The position numbers and the translations under genes are program-made. The notes below the pieces were generated by a model. It saw only the letters and a program-made list of their open reading frames with translations, was not told the DNA's origin and did not search any database. Positions 1 through 13,080 of a stretch of DNA of 64,000 nucleotides are shown in pieces. Positions within the stretch are counted from its first letter, which is position 1. Each line of letters begins with the position of its first letter. The DNA is from Chinchilla lanigera (taxonomy: Eukaryota > Chordata > Mammalia > Rodentia > Chinchillidae). The DNA lies in NCBI RefSeq assembly GCF_000276665.1, contig NW_004955502.1, positions 5,882,846 to 5,946,845 on the forward strand, read 5' to 3'.

Positions 1-45
1 AATAAAGTATGACTAATACGAGTCAATGAAACAGCAGGAGGAAAC

Positions 46-588
46 ATGAAACACGTAAGAAGAATATTTGCAGAAATAATAGCAGAAAATTTCCCAAGCA
101 TGGAAACAGAATCTGATATACAAGTAAATGAGGCTTATAGAACTCCAATCAACCATAACCAAAATAAAACTACACCCAGACGTAGAATAGTCAAGTTCCC
201 AGATCTCCATGAAATGAACAGAATATTAAAAGCTGCTAGAGAAAGGAAACAGATCACCTATAAAGGCAAGCCCATCAGAATCACGGCAGACTTCTCAACA
301 CAAACCATCCAATAGAGAAGAGCTTAGAGCGAACTGTACCAGGTCCTGAGACAAAACAGCTTTTTGCCAAACTATCCCTCAAATTTAACGGAGAAATAAA
401 ATATTTCCATGACAAAGAACAACTAAAGAACTTCATGAGTGCCAAACCATTGTTGCAAAGAGTACTAAAAGGTATTCTAGACAGAGAAAAATATGACTGC
501 AATTTCAAGAACAACAATAGAAAGGCACCATCAAAAAGAGCAAGCAATAAAGAGATAGAAAAAGTGGAAAACCAAAAGCAAGTAAATA
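46..588 (+). pseudogene. L1 ORF1 C-terminal remnant
   Basis: ORF1p is the RNA-binding chaperone of the L1 ribonucleoprotein. The open frame at 46-315 encodes the part covering the end of the RNA-recognition domain and the start of the C-terminal domain; it includes a basic stretch and the conserved run ending in a K-P-I-R-I-T-A-D-F-S-like motif. A stop and frameshift follow at about 313. The tail of the protein resumes in another frame (from about 435) and reads on without a stop into the ORF2 start. The N-terminal coiled coil lies upstream of the window. Confidence 0.85.
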
Positions 589-593
589 ACATG

Positions 594-3500
594 ACAATGA
601 TCAGTCATCACATATCGGTTATAACCATAAATGTAAATGGCCTCAATTCACCAGTCAAAAGAAACAGACTGGCAGAGTGGATTAAGAAAAAAAAATGCAA
701 AGATATGCTGTATACATGTAACACATTTTACTCAAAACAAAATCCATAGATTGAAAGTAAAAGGATGGAAAACAATCCTCATGTAACAGGAACCCAGAAA
801 AAAGCAGGTGTAGCTATTCTGTTTGCAGATAATGTAAACTTCAAACAAACAACAATCAAAAGAGATAAAGAAGGTCACTACATACTTGTTAGGGGAAAAC
901 TGCAAGAGGATGAGATAACATTCATAAACATGTATGCACCAAATATCAGAGCTCCAAACTATATAAGACAAATCTTAACAGACACGAAAACCATATGATT
1001 AATAACAGTATTGTAATAAGGGACCTCAACATCCCTTTGACACAAAGAGATAGGTGAACTGGACAAAAACACAGCAACAACATAACAGAATGAACCAAAG
1101 CTGCAAACAAATGGACTTAGTAGATGTATACAGAGTGCTCCACCCCACAACATCAGAATACACATTTTTTCTCAGCTGCACATGGGGCTTCCTCTAAAAT
1201 AGACCACATTCTAGCCCATAGAGCATACCTACCTAAATGCAAAAGCATTGAAATTATCCCGTGCATATTATCTGACCACAGTGCAGTGAAATTGGAAATT
1301 AATGACAAAAGGAGCTCCAAAAACTCTATAAATACTTGCAAATTGAACAACAACCTCCTGAACAACCAATAGGTCACAGAAGAATTTAAAGAAGACATTT
1401 AAAAATAACTGCAAACAAATGAAAATATAAATACAACTTACTGGAATCTGTGGGATGCAATGAAAGCAGTGTTCAGAGGAAAATTTATAGCGGTGAGTTC
1501 ACACATAAGGAAAACAGAAGGAGAAAAAATAAATAGCCTAATGCTACACCTCATACTTTTAGAGAAAGATGCATAAGTCAAGCCCAAAGCCCAAAGAAGG
1601 GAAAAGACTATAAAGATCTGGGCAGAAATTCATGCTATTGAGACAAAGAAAACCCTCCAAAAAATAAATAAATCAAGAGGTGATTCTTTGAAACAATAAA
1701 TAAAATTGATAAACCTCTTGCCAGTCTTATCAAAAATGAAAGAACTCAAATTCATGCAATAAGGAATGAAAAGGATGAAATTACTACAGATTTTATAGAA
1801 ATTCAGATCATTAATACCATTTTGAAAATCTTTACTCCCATAGGATAGAAAACTCAGAAGAAATGGACAGAATCCTAGATATGTATGAATTACCAAGTTT
1901 GAGACAGGAAGATATAAAAGTCCTGAACAAGCCAGTATCAATTACGGAGATTGAAAAATGTGATTTTCTTACCGACAAAGAAAAGCCCAGGCCCTGATGG
2001 ATCCACAGCAGAATTTTATAAGAAATTGAGAGAAGATTTAATACCAACACTTCCCAGACTCTTCAAGGAAATTGAAAAGTAAGCAGTTCTTCCTAATCAT
2101 TTCTGAAGGCAAGTATTATACAGCTACCAAAACCAGAGAAAGACCAAAACAAGAAATAGAACTGCAGATCAATCTTCCTAATGAATATAGATGCAAAGAT
2201 ACTCAGTAAACTACTAGCAAATAGAATGTGGTAAATCATCAAGAAAATCATACATCAGATTCAAGTCTGATTCACTCTAGGAATGCAGGGTCAATATTTG
2301 CAAATCAATTAATGTTATACATGTTATCATTAGAGCCGAAGACAAAAACCACACAATAATCTCAATAGATGCAGAAAAAGCTTTCCACAAAGTCCAACAT
2401 ACATTCATGATAAAAACCCTACAGAAAATAGGAATAGAAGGCCTTTACCTCAACCTGATCAAAGCCATCTATGACAAACGAACAGCGAACATCATACTAA
2501 ATGGACAAATACTGAAAGCTTTCACTTTAAAATCAGGAACAAGACAAGGATGTCCACTTTCACCACTCCTGTTCAACATACTTCTGGTACCATTAGCCAG
2601 AGCAATTAGACAAGAGAGAGAAATAAAAGAACTAATGATTGGAAAGGAAGAAGTAAAACTATCACTATTTGCAGATGACATGATACTTTATATGGAAGAC
2701 CCCAAAAACTCCACAAGAAGACTCCTTGAATTAATCAACAAATTCAGCAGTGTAGCTGGATACAAAGTCAATACCCAAAAATCAGTAGCATTCCTATACA
2801 CAAAGAGGAAACACCCTGAGAGAGAAATTAAGGAAATCATACCTTTCACAACAGCATCCAAGAAATGGAAATATTTAGGAATCAGTCTAGCAAAAGAAGT
2901 TAAAGATGTATTCAGTGAAAACTACAGTACTCTGAAAAAAGTGATCAAAGAGGACTTAAGTAAATGGAAAAATATTCCTTGCTCATGGATAAGAAGAATC
3001 AACAGTGTGAAAATGGGCATACTACCAAAATTGTTGTACACATTCATTGCAGTTCCCATTAAACTACCATTAGTGTACCTCACAGATCTAGAGAAAATAG
3101 TCCTTAAATTCATCTGGAACCCAAAGAGACCCAGAATACCAAAAGCAATCCTGGGTAACAAGCACAAGTCAGATGGAATCACAATCCCTGACCTGAAATT
3201 ATACTGCACAGCTACTGTAATAAAATCAACCTGGTACTGGCTAAAAAACAAACCTGAAGATCAGTGGAACAGATTTGAAGAAAGAGCCACACTGCAAACA
3301 CAAGTCAACCACCTAATCTTTGATAAAGGGGCCAAACAAACTCACTGGATGAACGATAGCCTCTTTGATAAATGGTGCTAGAAAAATTGTCTTGCCGCCT
3401 ACCAAAGCCTGAAAATAGACCCAAGTCTATCAGCGTGCACCAAACTAAAGTCAAAATGGATCACAGATCTCAATATTAAAACAGAACCACTAAATCTATT

Positions 3501-4392
3501 GGAAGAGAAAGTAGGTAAAAACCTTGAAGACATAGGGGAAGGCAGAGAGTTCAGGAACAATAACCAAACTGCATGTGAAATACTTCAAACAATCAACAAC
3601 TGAGATCTCATCCTACTGAAAAGTTTTTGCACATCTAAAGGAATCACCAGCAGAGTAAAAAGCAAACCCACAAACTGGAAAAATATTTTAGCTGACTGTC
3701 CCTTGGACAAAGGTCTTCTATCTGGAACATACAAGGAATTAAAAAACATCAACCTCCCCAAATTCAAAGACCCAATCCAAAAATGGGCATCTAAGATGAA
3801 GAAGATAAAGATTCTCAGATAAAGAAGTACAAATGGCAAATAAATACATGAGAAAATGTTGAACATCATTAATCATTCAAGAAATGCAAATTGAAACAAC
3901 ACTGAGATTCCATCTCACCCCAGTAAGAATTGCTATCATTAAGAAATCAATCAATAGCAAATGCTGGTGAGGTTGGGGAGAAATAGAAGCTCTTCTCCAC
4001 TGCTCGTGGGAATGCAGACTGGTGAAACCACTGTGGAAATTGGTTTGGAGATTCCTTAGCACACTAGGTCTATAGGTCCCATTCAACCCAGCTATTTCCC
4101 TTCTGGGTATTTTCCCAGAATATCAGAAAACATCATATCACAGCGATATATGTGCACCTATGTTCATAGCAGCACAATTTATAATTGCTAAATTGTGGAA
4201 GCAATCCAAATGTCCATCCACTGAGGATTGGATAAATAATTGTGGTACTTTTATATAATGGAATATTACTCAGCTATAAAGAAAGATAAACTTGAGGCTT
4301 TTATAAGTAAATGGTCACAACTAGAGACCATACTCATAAGTGAAATAAATCAGACCTGCCTGTGTAAGCACCATATGGTCTCACTAGAGTAA
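594..4392 (+). pseudogene. L1 ORF2 (endonuclease-reverse transcriptase) remnant
   Basis: ORF2p nicks target DNA and reverse-transcribes L1 RNA. Visible landmarks are the endonuclease start with an I-T-I-N-V-N-G-L-N motif (about 615-645), the endonuclease S-D-H-S-A motif (about 1,268-1,285), the RT motif G-C-P-L-S-P (about 2,550-2,567) and the RT catalytic F-A-D-D (2,668-2,679). The longest intact piece is 2,407-3,381 (324 codons of RT and thumb). The C-terminal region runs to a V-S-L-E stop at about 4,392. Many stops and frameshifts (for example near 747, 996, 1,370 and 3,379) make it non-functional. Confidence 0.93.
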
Positions 4393-4802
4393 ATCCTGAA
4401 AGAATGAATAAAAACATAGAAGTATGAAAGACATTGTGAAATGAAAGGAAAATGCTCAAAAATAAAGGGCAACTGGGGTGTGGGAAAAGACATGGGACAG
4501 AAGGGAAATTCTGTATAAGTATGTATATACAGAATAGCTAACATAGTTGAACTAGTGTCTTCTATTGCTTTACTGAAAGAAAGAGTTAATGATTACTTGA
4601 ATGATCAATATTGCATGTCTCTGTTTTCCTGAGAAACCACTTTGAAGATATCAATACACAATACAACAAGCATTGCTGAGTTCCTACCACTTTGTTTGTA
4701 ACTCTGTATTGCTTGTATTGTCCTTTTGCTAGCTTGTAAATGGTTGTCTGTTTGATAATGTGTTTTCCTTCCTTTATTTTTAAAGTAAATTTTAAAAGAA
4801 GA

Positions 4803-6968
4803 CATTTATGACAATAGCCAACATCATATTAAAAGGTCAAAAATGAAAAGCTTTCACCCTAAAATTAGGAACAAGATAAGGATTCCCATTATCACCATTC
4901 ATATAAAACATAATCTTAGGAATATTAGCTAGACCAATTAGATAAGAGAAAGAAATAAAAGAGATAGGGAAGTTAAATTATCATTATTTGCAGGTGACAT
5001 GATACTCTACAAAGGAGACCCCAAAAACTCCACCTAAAGACTTCTAGATTTAATAAGCAAATTCAGTCCTATAGTGGTGTACAAATTCAATACTAAAAAA
5101 ATCAATACCATTCCTCTACATAAATAAAATCACTAAGAGAAAAGTTAGGGAAACCATACCCTTCACAATAGCATCCAAAAAAATGAAATGCTTAGCACTC
5201 AATCTAGCAAAGGAACTAAAAAACTTTACACTGAAAACTATGGTATTCTGACAAATATCAAAGAGGATATCAGAAAATGTAGAGATGTCCCTTATTCTTG
5301 GACAGGCAGAAGCAATATAGTGAATATGGCCATATTTGCAAAACTTTTGCATTGATTTAATCCAATTCTGATCACAATAACAACAGCATACCTCACAAAA
5401 CTAGAAAAAAAGTAATCCCAAAATTCATTTGGAACAAGAAGAGAACAAGAATATCAAAACCAATTCTGGGCACCAAAGGCAAGGCAGGGGGCATCACAAG
5501 TCTTGATTTGAAATTACATTACAAAGCTACTGTGATAAAAGCAGATTGGTACTGGAAAAAAGAAAAAAAAACAACTGAAGATAAGTGAAACAGCATAAAA
5601 GATGGAGAAACAACTCCAAACACACTTATCTTTTGAATAGTGCCAAACATCCTCACTGGAAACAGATAGCCTCTTTAATAAATGGTGCTGAGAAAACTGG
5701 CTTTCAATATGCTGAAGACTAAACCTAGACCCATATTCCTCACCACACACTAACCTAAAATTGAAATGGATCGAAGGTCTAAATATTAAAACAGAAACAC
5801 TTAATTTGCTGGAAGAAAAAATAGATCAGACTCTTCAAGATATAGATATAGGCAAAGGTTTTATGAACAAAACCCTGATTGCACAGGAAATATTACAAAG
5901 AATCAACTAGGAACTCACCTTATTAAAAAGCTTTTGTATAGTGAAAGAAACCAACAGAGTGAAGAGACAGTGCAAGGAATATAAAAAGATTGCCAACTAT
6001 TCCTTAGACAAAGGATTTAGAATATATAAAGAACTCAAAAATATTAGACCTCCTCCCCAACAGTTTAAAGATCTGATACAAAAATGGGCATCTGAAATGA
6101 ATAGATGCTTCTCAGTTGAAGAAGTACAAACAGCAAATAAATGCATGAAAAAAATGTTCAGTATTACTGGTCATTCACAAAATGCAGTTTAAAAGCACAT
6201 TGAGACTACATCTCACCCCAGAAAGAATGACTCACATCAGTAAATCAACCAATACCAGATGCTGATGGGGCTGTGCAGTAGAAGGAATCCTTCTGCACTG
6301 TTGGTGGGAGTGTAAATTGGTGCAACAGGTATGAAAATCCGTGTAGCGATTCCTCCAAAAACTGAAACTAGAGGTTCTGTTTGATCCACCTGTTCCAGTT
6401 GGTATTTTCCTGAAAGAGTTAAAGGCATTATATCACAGTGCTATATGAATACCCACGTTTATAGCAGCACAATTTGTGATAGCTAAATCTTGGAGACAGC
6501 CCAGCTGCCCATCACTAGATGAATAGATAATGTGGTTTTTATATACAATGCCGTACTACTCAGCCATAAAGGATACATTTGAGACAGTTTTAGGTAAATG
6601 GGTGCACCTTGAAACCATACTTTTAAGTGAAGTAAATCATACAGTTTAAAGAGAAACAAAGCACAAATAAGGACCAAAATTGATGATGGATATTGGGATG
6701 TTTAAATGGGAAGGAGAACAAGGGAAGCAGGGAGGGAAGAAAAGGAGGAGAAAAGAAGGAGAATAGAAAGAAAAATGGAAACAAAGCTTTTGTAAAAAAT
6801 GAGGGAAGAGGGTTTAAAGAGGGGGGAGAGGAATGGAAAAAAAGAAAAATCAAGACTTATGATGTATAGGTATTAATTCCCTATGATGAATGTTATCTTT
6901 ATGTATATCAAAAGCATAGCAGTACAACTTTTAAAAATTTTAAAAAGTGAAAAAAGAAAGAATGTAAA
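4803..6968 (+). mobile_element. LINE-1, 5'-truncated in the RT domain
   Basis: This copy starts in the RT region at the same point of the L1 sequence as about 2,470 in the first copy. It runs through the catalytic F-A-G-D (D to G in the second position, about 4,987-5,000), the C-terminal region and a polypurine 3' UTR (about 6,700-6,850). It is more diverged than the copy before it. One ORF2 piece remains open at 5,941-6,192. It directly abuts the end of the first L1. Confidence 0.9.
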
Positions 6969-7249
6969 AAATGGACATTGCAGTGTGTACCTTAGATAGG
7001 ACTGGTGTTGGTTGGGCTGGTGAATTATAAGGAGAATAAAAGTTGGCTAAGAAGAAAAGGTTTAGTTACAGGGATGTTCTAGGAAAGTCGTTGGCATAAA
7101 GCAAGTGAAGGGGACATGAGGAAGTACATTAGGTGAGACCTCAAGGAAAGCAGGAACTGATTCCACTGAATCAACTGACTAGGGGTTATTTCTCAGTGGC
7201 AATGAGGAAGATAAACAGAATTTCACAGACTGTCTTTGGAAAAATAACT

Positions 7250-7895
7250 GCGAATATGTAGTTAGGAAAAGTTTTGAAATGGCTATTACAAATTGTGCTG
7301 CTATAAACATGGGTGCACGTATATCACTGTGATATGATGTTTTCAGTTCTTCTGGGAAAATACCCAGAAGGGAAATAGCTGGGTTGAATGGGACCTCTAG
7401 ACCTAGTTTGCTAAGGAATCTCCAAACCAATTTCCACAGTGGTTTCACCAGTCTGCATTCCCACGAGCAGTGGAGAAGAGTTCCTATTTCTCCACAGCCT
7501 CACTAGCATTTGTTATTGGTTGATTTCTGAAGGATAGCCATTCTCAGTGTTGTTTTAACTTGCATTTTTCGAATAATTAATGATGTTGAACATTCCATTT
7601 TTACTTCTTTACCTGAGAAGTGTGTATTCATCTTATACGCCCATTTTTGGATTGGGCCTTTGACTTGGGTGGGGGCTCATTTTTTAAAATTCTTTGTATG
7701 TTCTAGATAGAAGTCCTTTGTCCGAGGGAGAGTCGGCTAAAATTTTTTTCCCAATTTGTGGGTTTTCTTTTTAGTCTGCTGGTGATTTCTTTAGATGTTG
7801 AAAAACTTTTCAGTAAGATAAGATCCCAGTTGTTGATTCTTTGAAAGTATTGAAGTATTTCCTGTGCAATTTGGTTTTGGTGTGAATGAGTCCCA
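7250..7895 (-). mobile_element. LINE-1 ORF2 3' fragment, reverse orientation
   Basis: The minus strand reads the C-terminal part of L1 ORF2; the frame at 7,179-7,448 gives the conserved P-L-W-K-L-V-W-R-F-L run and the L-L-G-I-F-P motif. It covers the region equivalent to about 3,570-4,210 of the first L1 in the window and lacks the 3' UTR. About 280 bp of unassigned sequence separate it from the preceding plus-strand L1. Confidence 0.9.
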
Positions 7896-9370
7896 AAGGA
7901 AGAATAGATCTATTACCAGCAGTGGTTTACACAACCCAGGAAGGCAAGAGCAACCTAAGATTTGGGTGATGTGTCCACAGTAGAAGGTATGATTTTTCTT
8001 ATGACGCTTACTCTTTATAACTTCAGACGTTAAAGGGTTACAGACAGGGGTGGTATAAAATCCAGCATTACTGTGGATTTAGGGGAACACAACAAATTAA
8101 AGACAGCAAAACCTGGTAGATGAAAACAGCAGTATTCTGAGCATAAGAGAAGCATGCACTCAGATCCCAGTAAGAGAAATGAAAAGGTTCCAGAGTTACA
8201 TTTTGAAACAAATTAAAATAAAGCAGTTTTTTGAACAAGCAACTTGCTATAGGAGAGAAGCAGAGGAGACTGCTGAAAGGAGATTAATGATTTAAAATGG
8301 TTTGAAGAGAGAACTTTCTGCCTAACCTTGATATATGTATATGCTCTTTACCTCATTCTGTACAATGTCTTAAAATATCCACATTGTGATTGGGAAGGGG
8401 AATGTATATTTAATGCAGCAACAGTTTGTAATTTCTTGTTGGTGTCTGCAAGAATCTTTGGAAGTCTTCTCTTGAAGTGAGTGACATCTTCATTTAAAAA
8501 GGAGAAGAGCTCTGAGATGTGAGTGCTGGATCTGAGGGTAGATTAACCTAACCCAGGTTAACAGAATTTATGAGGATTTCAGCATCCTGGCCCAGACAAT
8601 AGATAAGTGCATCAATAGTGTGAGAGATACTTACTTATAAGATGACTGGTGTGCACTCTGGCTTTCATTATAATCGTTAGCTCTTGGGAGACACACTATA
8701 ACTCGTCACCAAATGTGAAGATTACAGAGGTCTTTATGACTGTTTTGTGTGTCTTAGAAGTGGAAGATCATTTTCTTGGAGAAGCCTGAGTTACTTGAAG
8801 ATGATGTTTAACAGATACCTGGGGTTAGACTGAAGTGTAAATGAGTTCCAAAATAAATAAAGTGGCATAAGAAAGTAGAATTTCCCACTATGATCATATT
8901 TTGAGCAGTACTGGCAAAATATAGTTATAAATGTAACTATCAGAATTTTGTGGGATTTTTCCCATGTAATAGAAAGCAGTTCCCTTAGTATCTATGATTG
9001 TAACTAAGGTTTTTAGAAAAAAAGATTATTTGATTCTAGTCTTTCAAAGTGAACTTTTTTGGTAGCTTTTTTAAAAGGCCCATATTTCATGGAGTGGTTT
9101 TAATGTGTCATGTGTAAAATAATAAAACAAATCTGTAAGCCTTGACCCTGTGGACAGCACACTGTAAAAATGTTCTGGTCAAAGTAAGGTTTTATTTCTA
9201 GGGAGGCTGCTCTGATTTGAAGCATAATGTAGAAATTTCCCAGTTAAGATCTCTATTTAGTCTAAGGAGGTACACATCAGTTGGACAGAAATTTACTAGG
9301 CTACTTTACATGAAGCAAATCAAGCTAGAAATTTAGGCTGGATGGTCAGTGAGCCTCATTTTAAAGGAGG
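7896..9370. other. unassigned AT-rich sequence
   Basis: I see no gene, recognisable repeat or strong splice signal here. Open frames are short and random-looking. It could be intronic or very old repeat sequence. Confidence 0.5.
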
Positions 9371-10050
9371 CATTTGGGCTGACTCCTCCCCAGGACTCTG
9401 AGGCAAGTATTCTCAGTGAACAAGAATAACCTAGCGTGCCTGCAAGGTAGAGAGAGTGAGGAATAGCAGGTTGAGGAGGTCAGGCCACAGCTTATGTAGA
9501 GCTTATTCTAGTAGGTAGAGCCTTTGGTACTTTGGGAGCCCTTCGGTGAGCATTAGATAGAAGTTTTAAACTTCTCACTCTGGCTACTGTGTGGAGTGGC
9601 TTGTGACTGCAAGTGGACATAGACCGCAGGGTAGGAGTCTAAGGCTGTAGTTCATTAGCAAAGTGATAAGGACAGAGGCTGATCTGCTGGCTTCTTTATA
9701 TTGGGTGGTCAGGGAAAGCCCTTCTGCGGAAGTAACGTTTAAAGAGATGCTTGAATGACAAGGAGAGTCAGACTTGAGGAAGTTGTTCATAAGATAGAGA
9801 AGCATTCCATTCAAACAGAGTGTTTAATACAAAGGAAAACTCTACAATGGGAACAAACTTAGTAACGTCAAGAATAAAGATGGAGGCAGGACCGATATTA
9901 TTTTTTAGTAAATGGAAGTCAAGGATAAATTGATTATCAAGTTTCATATCTTGAAAACTGAAGCGTAGCAATGTTATCAGAAAATTGTTCCAAGTCTAAG
10001 TGAAGGCTGTGATTTGTTCTGGACATAGGAAGTTTCAGGGTCTGAGGGCA
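9371..10050 (-). mobile_element. ancient mammal-wide repeat, L2-like
   Basis: The segment around 9,576-9,600 (CACTCTGGCTACTGTGTGGA) and the one around 9,710-9,810 (AGCATTCCATTCAAACAGAG) match the pattern of a very old interspersed repeat common to placental mammals, which I take to be L2-type LINE sequence read from its opposite strand. The two parts appear in swapped order, suggesting two fragments. The open frames at 9,584-9,971 on the minus strand are not genes. Confidence 0.45.
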
Positions 10051-10091
10051 TTCATGTTGAGATAATAACCAGCAAAGAAAACTAGTAATTT

Positions 10092-10200
10092 AGGGCTGAG
10101 GGTGTAGCTCAGCGGTGGAGCACTTGCCTAGCATGTGTGAGGTTCCAAGTATCTAGTACTGAAAATGATTACTTACAAATAATTAAATGGATAAAATAAA
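10092..10200 (+). mobile_element. ID-type SINE (tRNA-derived), old copy
   Basis: Begins GGGCTGAGGGTGTAGCTCAG with a recognisable A box (TAGCTCAGCGGTGGAG) and a decayed B box (GAGGTTCCAAGTATC), followed by an A-rich tail. It differs from the younger SINEs of the window, which have a GGTACCGG end. Confidence 0.85.
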
Positions 10201-10349
10201 GGAGAGAGGAAGACTTAGAGATGAGAAAGGGAGCCATGGTAAGGGTAAGAAAGGGGAAAGGGGGTAGGGGGTACAGGGAGAGAAAATACTAAAAATATGC
10301 GATGTGCACATATCAGTGCCTCAGAATGAATATCACTATTCTCTGTCAC

Positions 10350-10397
10350 AAACACACACACACATGCACACAAAAGAGAAGGGGAGTGAGAGCAGGG

Positions 10398-10475
<78 letters not shown>
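10350..10475. repeat. (CA)n and (GA)n microsatellites
   Basis: A short CACACA run at about 10,350-10,368 and a long GA dinucleotide tract at about 10,404-10,473 interrupted by GACA. The Arg/Glu-repeat frames over this stretch are artefacts of the repeat. Confidence 0.95.
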
Positions 10476-13080
10476 ATCTCCTGATTTGAGTTTGCAAGTG
10501 GGTTGGGAGATTAGGGCTACATATGTGAAAGCTGCTGGTCAAAGGGAACTCTGAACCTATTGGAAAGATGGGTACATCAGGAGCACTGAATAGGGGGCAT
10601 GATGGTTGAGATCTAAACTATTCCCAAGCCTTATGTGTTTGGAGGGTGATTAGATCCTGGGGCACTGTACTCAACAGTGGATTCATCCGTTGATGAGTTT
10701 GGTACCCTGATGTGCTCCTAAGCACTGGTGCAGGGTGGGAGGCATGAGTCCCTGAGTGTGTGACCTGGAAAAGTTTATTCTTGTGCCCAGCTCCTATTCA
10801 GAAGGACAAAGCCATGGGTGTGCTGATGAGGGAGGCTCCTGCTGGGGAGCTAGGGAAGCTTGGGAGAGAAAGAGAAACCAGGAAATTCCAGAGTCTGAGC
10901 ACCTGAAAACAGGAAGAATTGTGCTCTCCATATTCTAGGAAGAAGTGAACCCATAAATAACCCTATTTTCTTTGTGAAACTAATGCAGTGAGGACTATCC
11001 ATCTATGACAAATCATTGACTTTAATTTTTATACATTTGCTATTCTTTCTTTTGGAGTATTCAGAGTTAGAATGGTAATCCAGATTGCTAGAGTGGGATT
11101 AAACTGAGTTCATGCCTTTTTCTTATTAACATTTCCAGGCATGCTTTGCAAGATGCTAAAATGTATCCTTCAAGAGACGGAAGTCAAACAGTTGCTTTCA
11201 AATGAAATGCTGTCATTTCAAGGATGAATCATGATGCTTTAAAATACCATTTTTGTTTTGACCACCAGGTGGCATAAACATTATTTTTATAATTTTCAGA
11301 GTATCAGTTTATGTGAGTATTACCACTAGGAAATCATAGTTGGTAGTGATATATATACATAATGACATTAGAGAATATTTTAGAAGATGCTCTTCAGTTT
11401 CACCATTTATATATACATCTGTAGTTTTTCAACAAGTATTCAGATCACCAACTAGTATATGTGGGAGGGCAGACATCAGGAAATGGAAACACCCACATAA
11501 ATAAACTGCCCTCTAGAATCTTCCCTTTTCAGTAGGAAGTCCTAATTCTTTCACAACTAGTTAATAGGTAAAATAATTGAAGTACATGTAAGTACGAAAC
11601 AGGCCGAACAGTGTTTTTTTCTCAGCCTGAGTGGGAAAGATTTCATGAGGATTTGAAGCAGACCCTGAAGAATAAGTACCTTTCTAGATTAGAGTATAAA
11701 AATTTCCCAGACAGGGGAAACAACTAGTAAATATGCATATTGGATAGAATAGTAGGGTATGTTTCAGCGAACTGTAAGCATTTTAGTATTTCTTCTGTAG
11801 TAATAGGTAAGGATGAAGATAAGGCTGTGGGCTGCACAGTAAGAACCTTTGTGCCTTTCACGAAACTAGGAGGACCAAGAGGAGGCATTTCTAGGGAAGG
11901 ACATGTAACAGAAGGGTACCAGCTCTATTTTGTTGAACATATGTGAGATTCACTATGAAATGGCAAATGGTTTTAAGATAAGATTAAAATCTGTAAGAAA
12001 ATAAAAGTGGTAAGGGCTCAGCAAAAGGGAATAGAAAGTCCACTGTATCCAAAGGGACATAATCTTTTGTAGACAGAATCTGTAGGTTTTGTTATAGCTT
12101 TTAATTACTATCTAATTCCATGTACTTTTTTATATAATTTCACACTTTAATATAGATTTCTTATCTGTATTTAGTAAAAATAGACAGTATTTATTGAATA
12201 CATAATGTCCGTCAAACTGTACTTGATCAATGTGTATATATTTTATCTCTGTTAAATCCATTAAACAAACAGGTAGGTCACATGCACTAAATTGGAAAGA
12301 TGTTGCATCAGTCAAATACTTCAGTCCAATAATAAGTTAAAGAGAAGCCTCACCTTAAGTTTAGCCCCTTTTGGAAAAATTAGAAATTACACAGTAGCTG
12401 TAGTCATATATCTTTGTTCTTTTTTTTTCTTTTCTGTTCTTTGGGTGCAATGCTTTATTAGCCACACTTTGACATTTCTGTTGGAAACATAGTTCTAATC
12501 AAATAAGTAGATTCTTACTATAACTATGAAAGAGTCACTTAAAAGAAGAGGGGTATACTACTATATATTTTCATACTATATATTACCCACCAAGGATGGA
12601 CATTTTAAAGTTTTGTCTTTATGAACAAATGTATTATTTATTAATAATGTCAGATATTATTATCCATTAATAGTATCATTCAAAATGTTTAATCCTAAGA
12701 AACCATTTTTTCTGTGTTTTTCATAATATGAGGATATACTAAAGTCACACTTGCCTACTATTACTTATTTTATTATATGGTGAGTGGTTTTCAGTAGCAT
12801 AAATAAATACAGTGTAAATTCTAGTCACTAAAATTTTCAACGTTGAGGACAGAATAAATCAGATAATAAATTAGTTATCAGTTACAAGAGGCAGAGATAT
12901 CATAAAAAATCTTCCTTTAGTTATTTCTCAGGAACTGTTCATTTTCTCTTTTAGTTCTGTTGTTTTCTGAAACTTTTCAGATAACTACTATAATAGTCAT
13001 ACTTTCCATTTAATCTACCTACTTACATATCTATTTAATCTGACCTCTTTAATTTGGTTTGTGTAATCATTGTGGTTTGG
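10476..13080. other. unassigned sequence with one CTCF-like motif
   Basis: No coding exon or clear repeat was recognised over about 2.6 kb. Base composition is AT-rich. The one site that stands out is the CTCF-like motif at 11,262-11,274, listed separately. Confidence 0.5.
11262..11274 (+). promoter_or_regulatory. possible CTCF-binding motif
   Basis: The sequence CCACCAGGTGGCA agrees with the core of the known CTCF consensus (CCASYAGRKGGCR) at all core positions. A single motif match is weak evidence; binding is not shown. Confidence 0.3.

Larger units (their letters stand above)
1..4797 (+). mobile_element. LINE-1 element, 5' end outside the window
   Basis: Autonomous non-LTR retrotransposon of the mammalian L1 family. 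The copy enters the window inside ORF1, continues through a short inter-ORF segment and all of ORF2, then a 3' UTR of about 400 bp ending in an A/T-rich tail near 4,797. ORF2 shows endonuclease, reverse transcriptase and C-terminal regions in the expected order. The 3' UTR carries a G/A-rich stretch (about 4,440-4,505) and a small TA-rich microsatellite. Frameshifts and stops break both ORFs, so the copy is dead, but it aligns well with the other L1 copies in this window, implying a moderately recent rodent subfamily. Confidence 0.95.

Noticed and set aside
10092..10165. Possible tRNA gene
   Set aside because: The A box is tRNA-like but the sequence continues as an ID-type SINE with an A-rich tail and a decayed B box; no cloverleaf.
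10302..10542. Arg/Glu- and Leu/Ser-repeat frames
   Set aside because: Products of the (GA)n microsatellite read on either strand.
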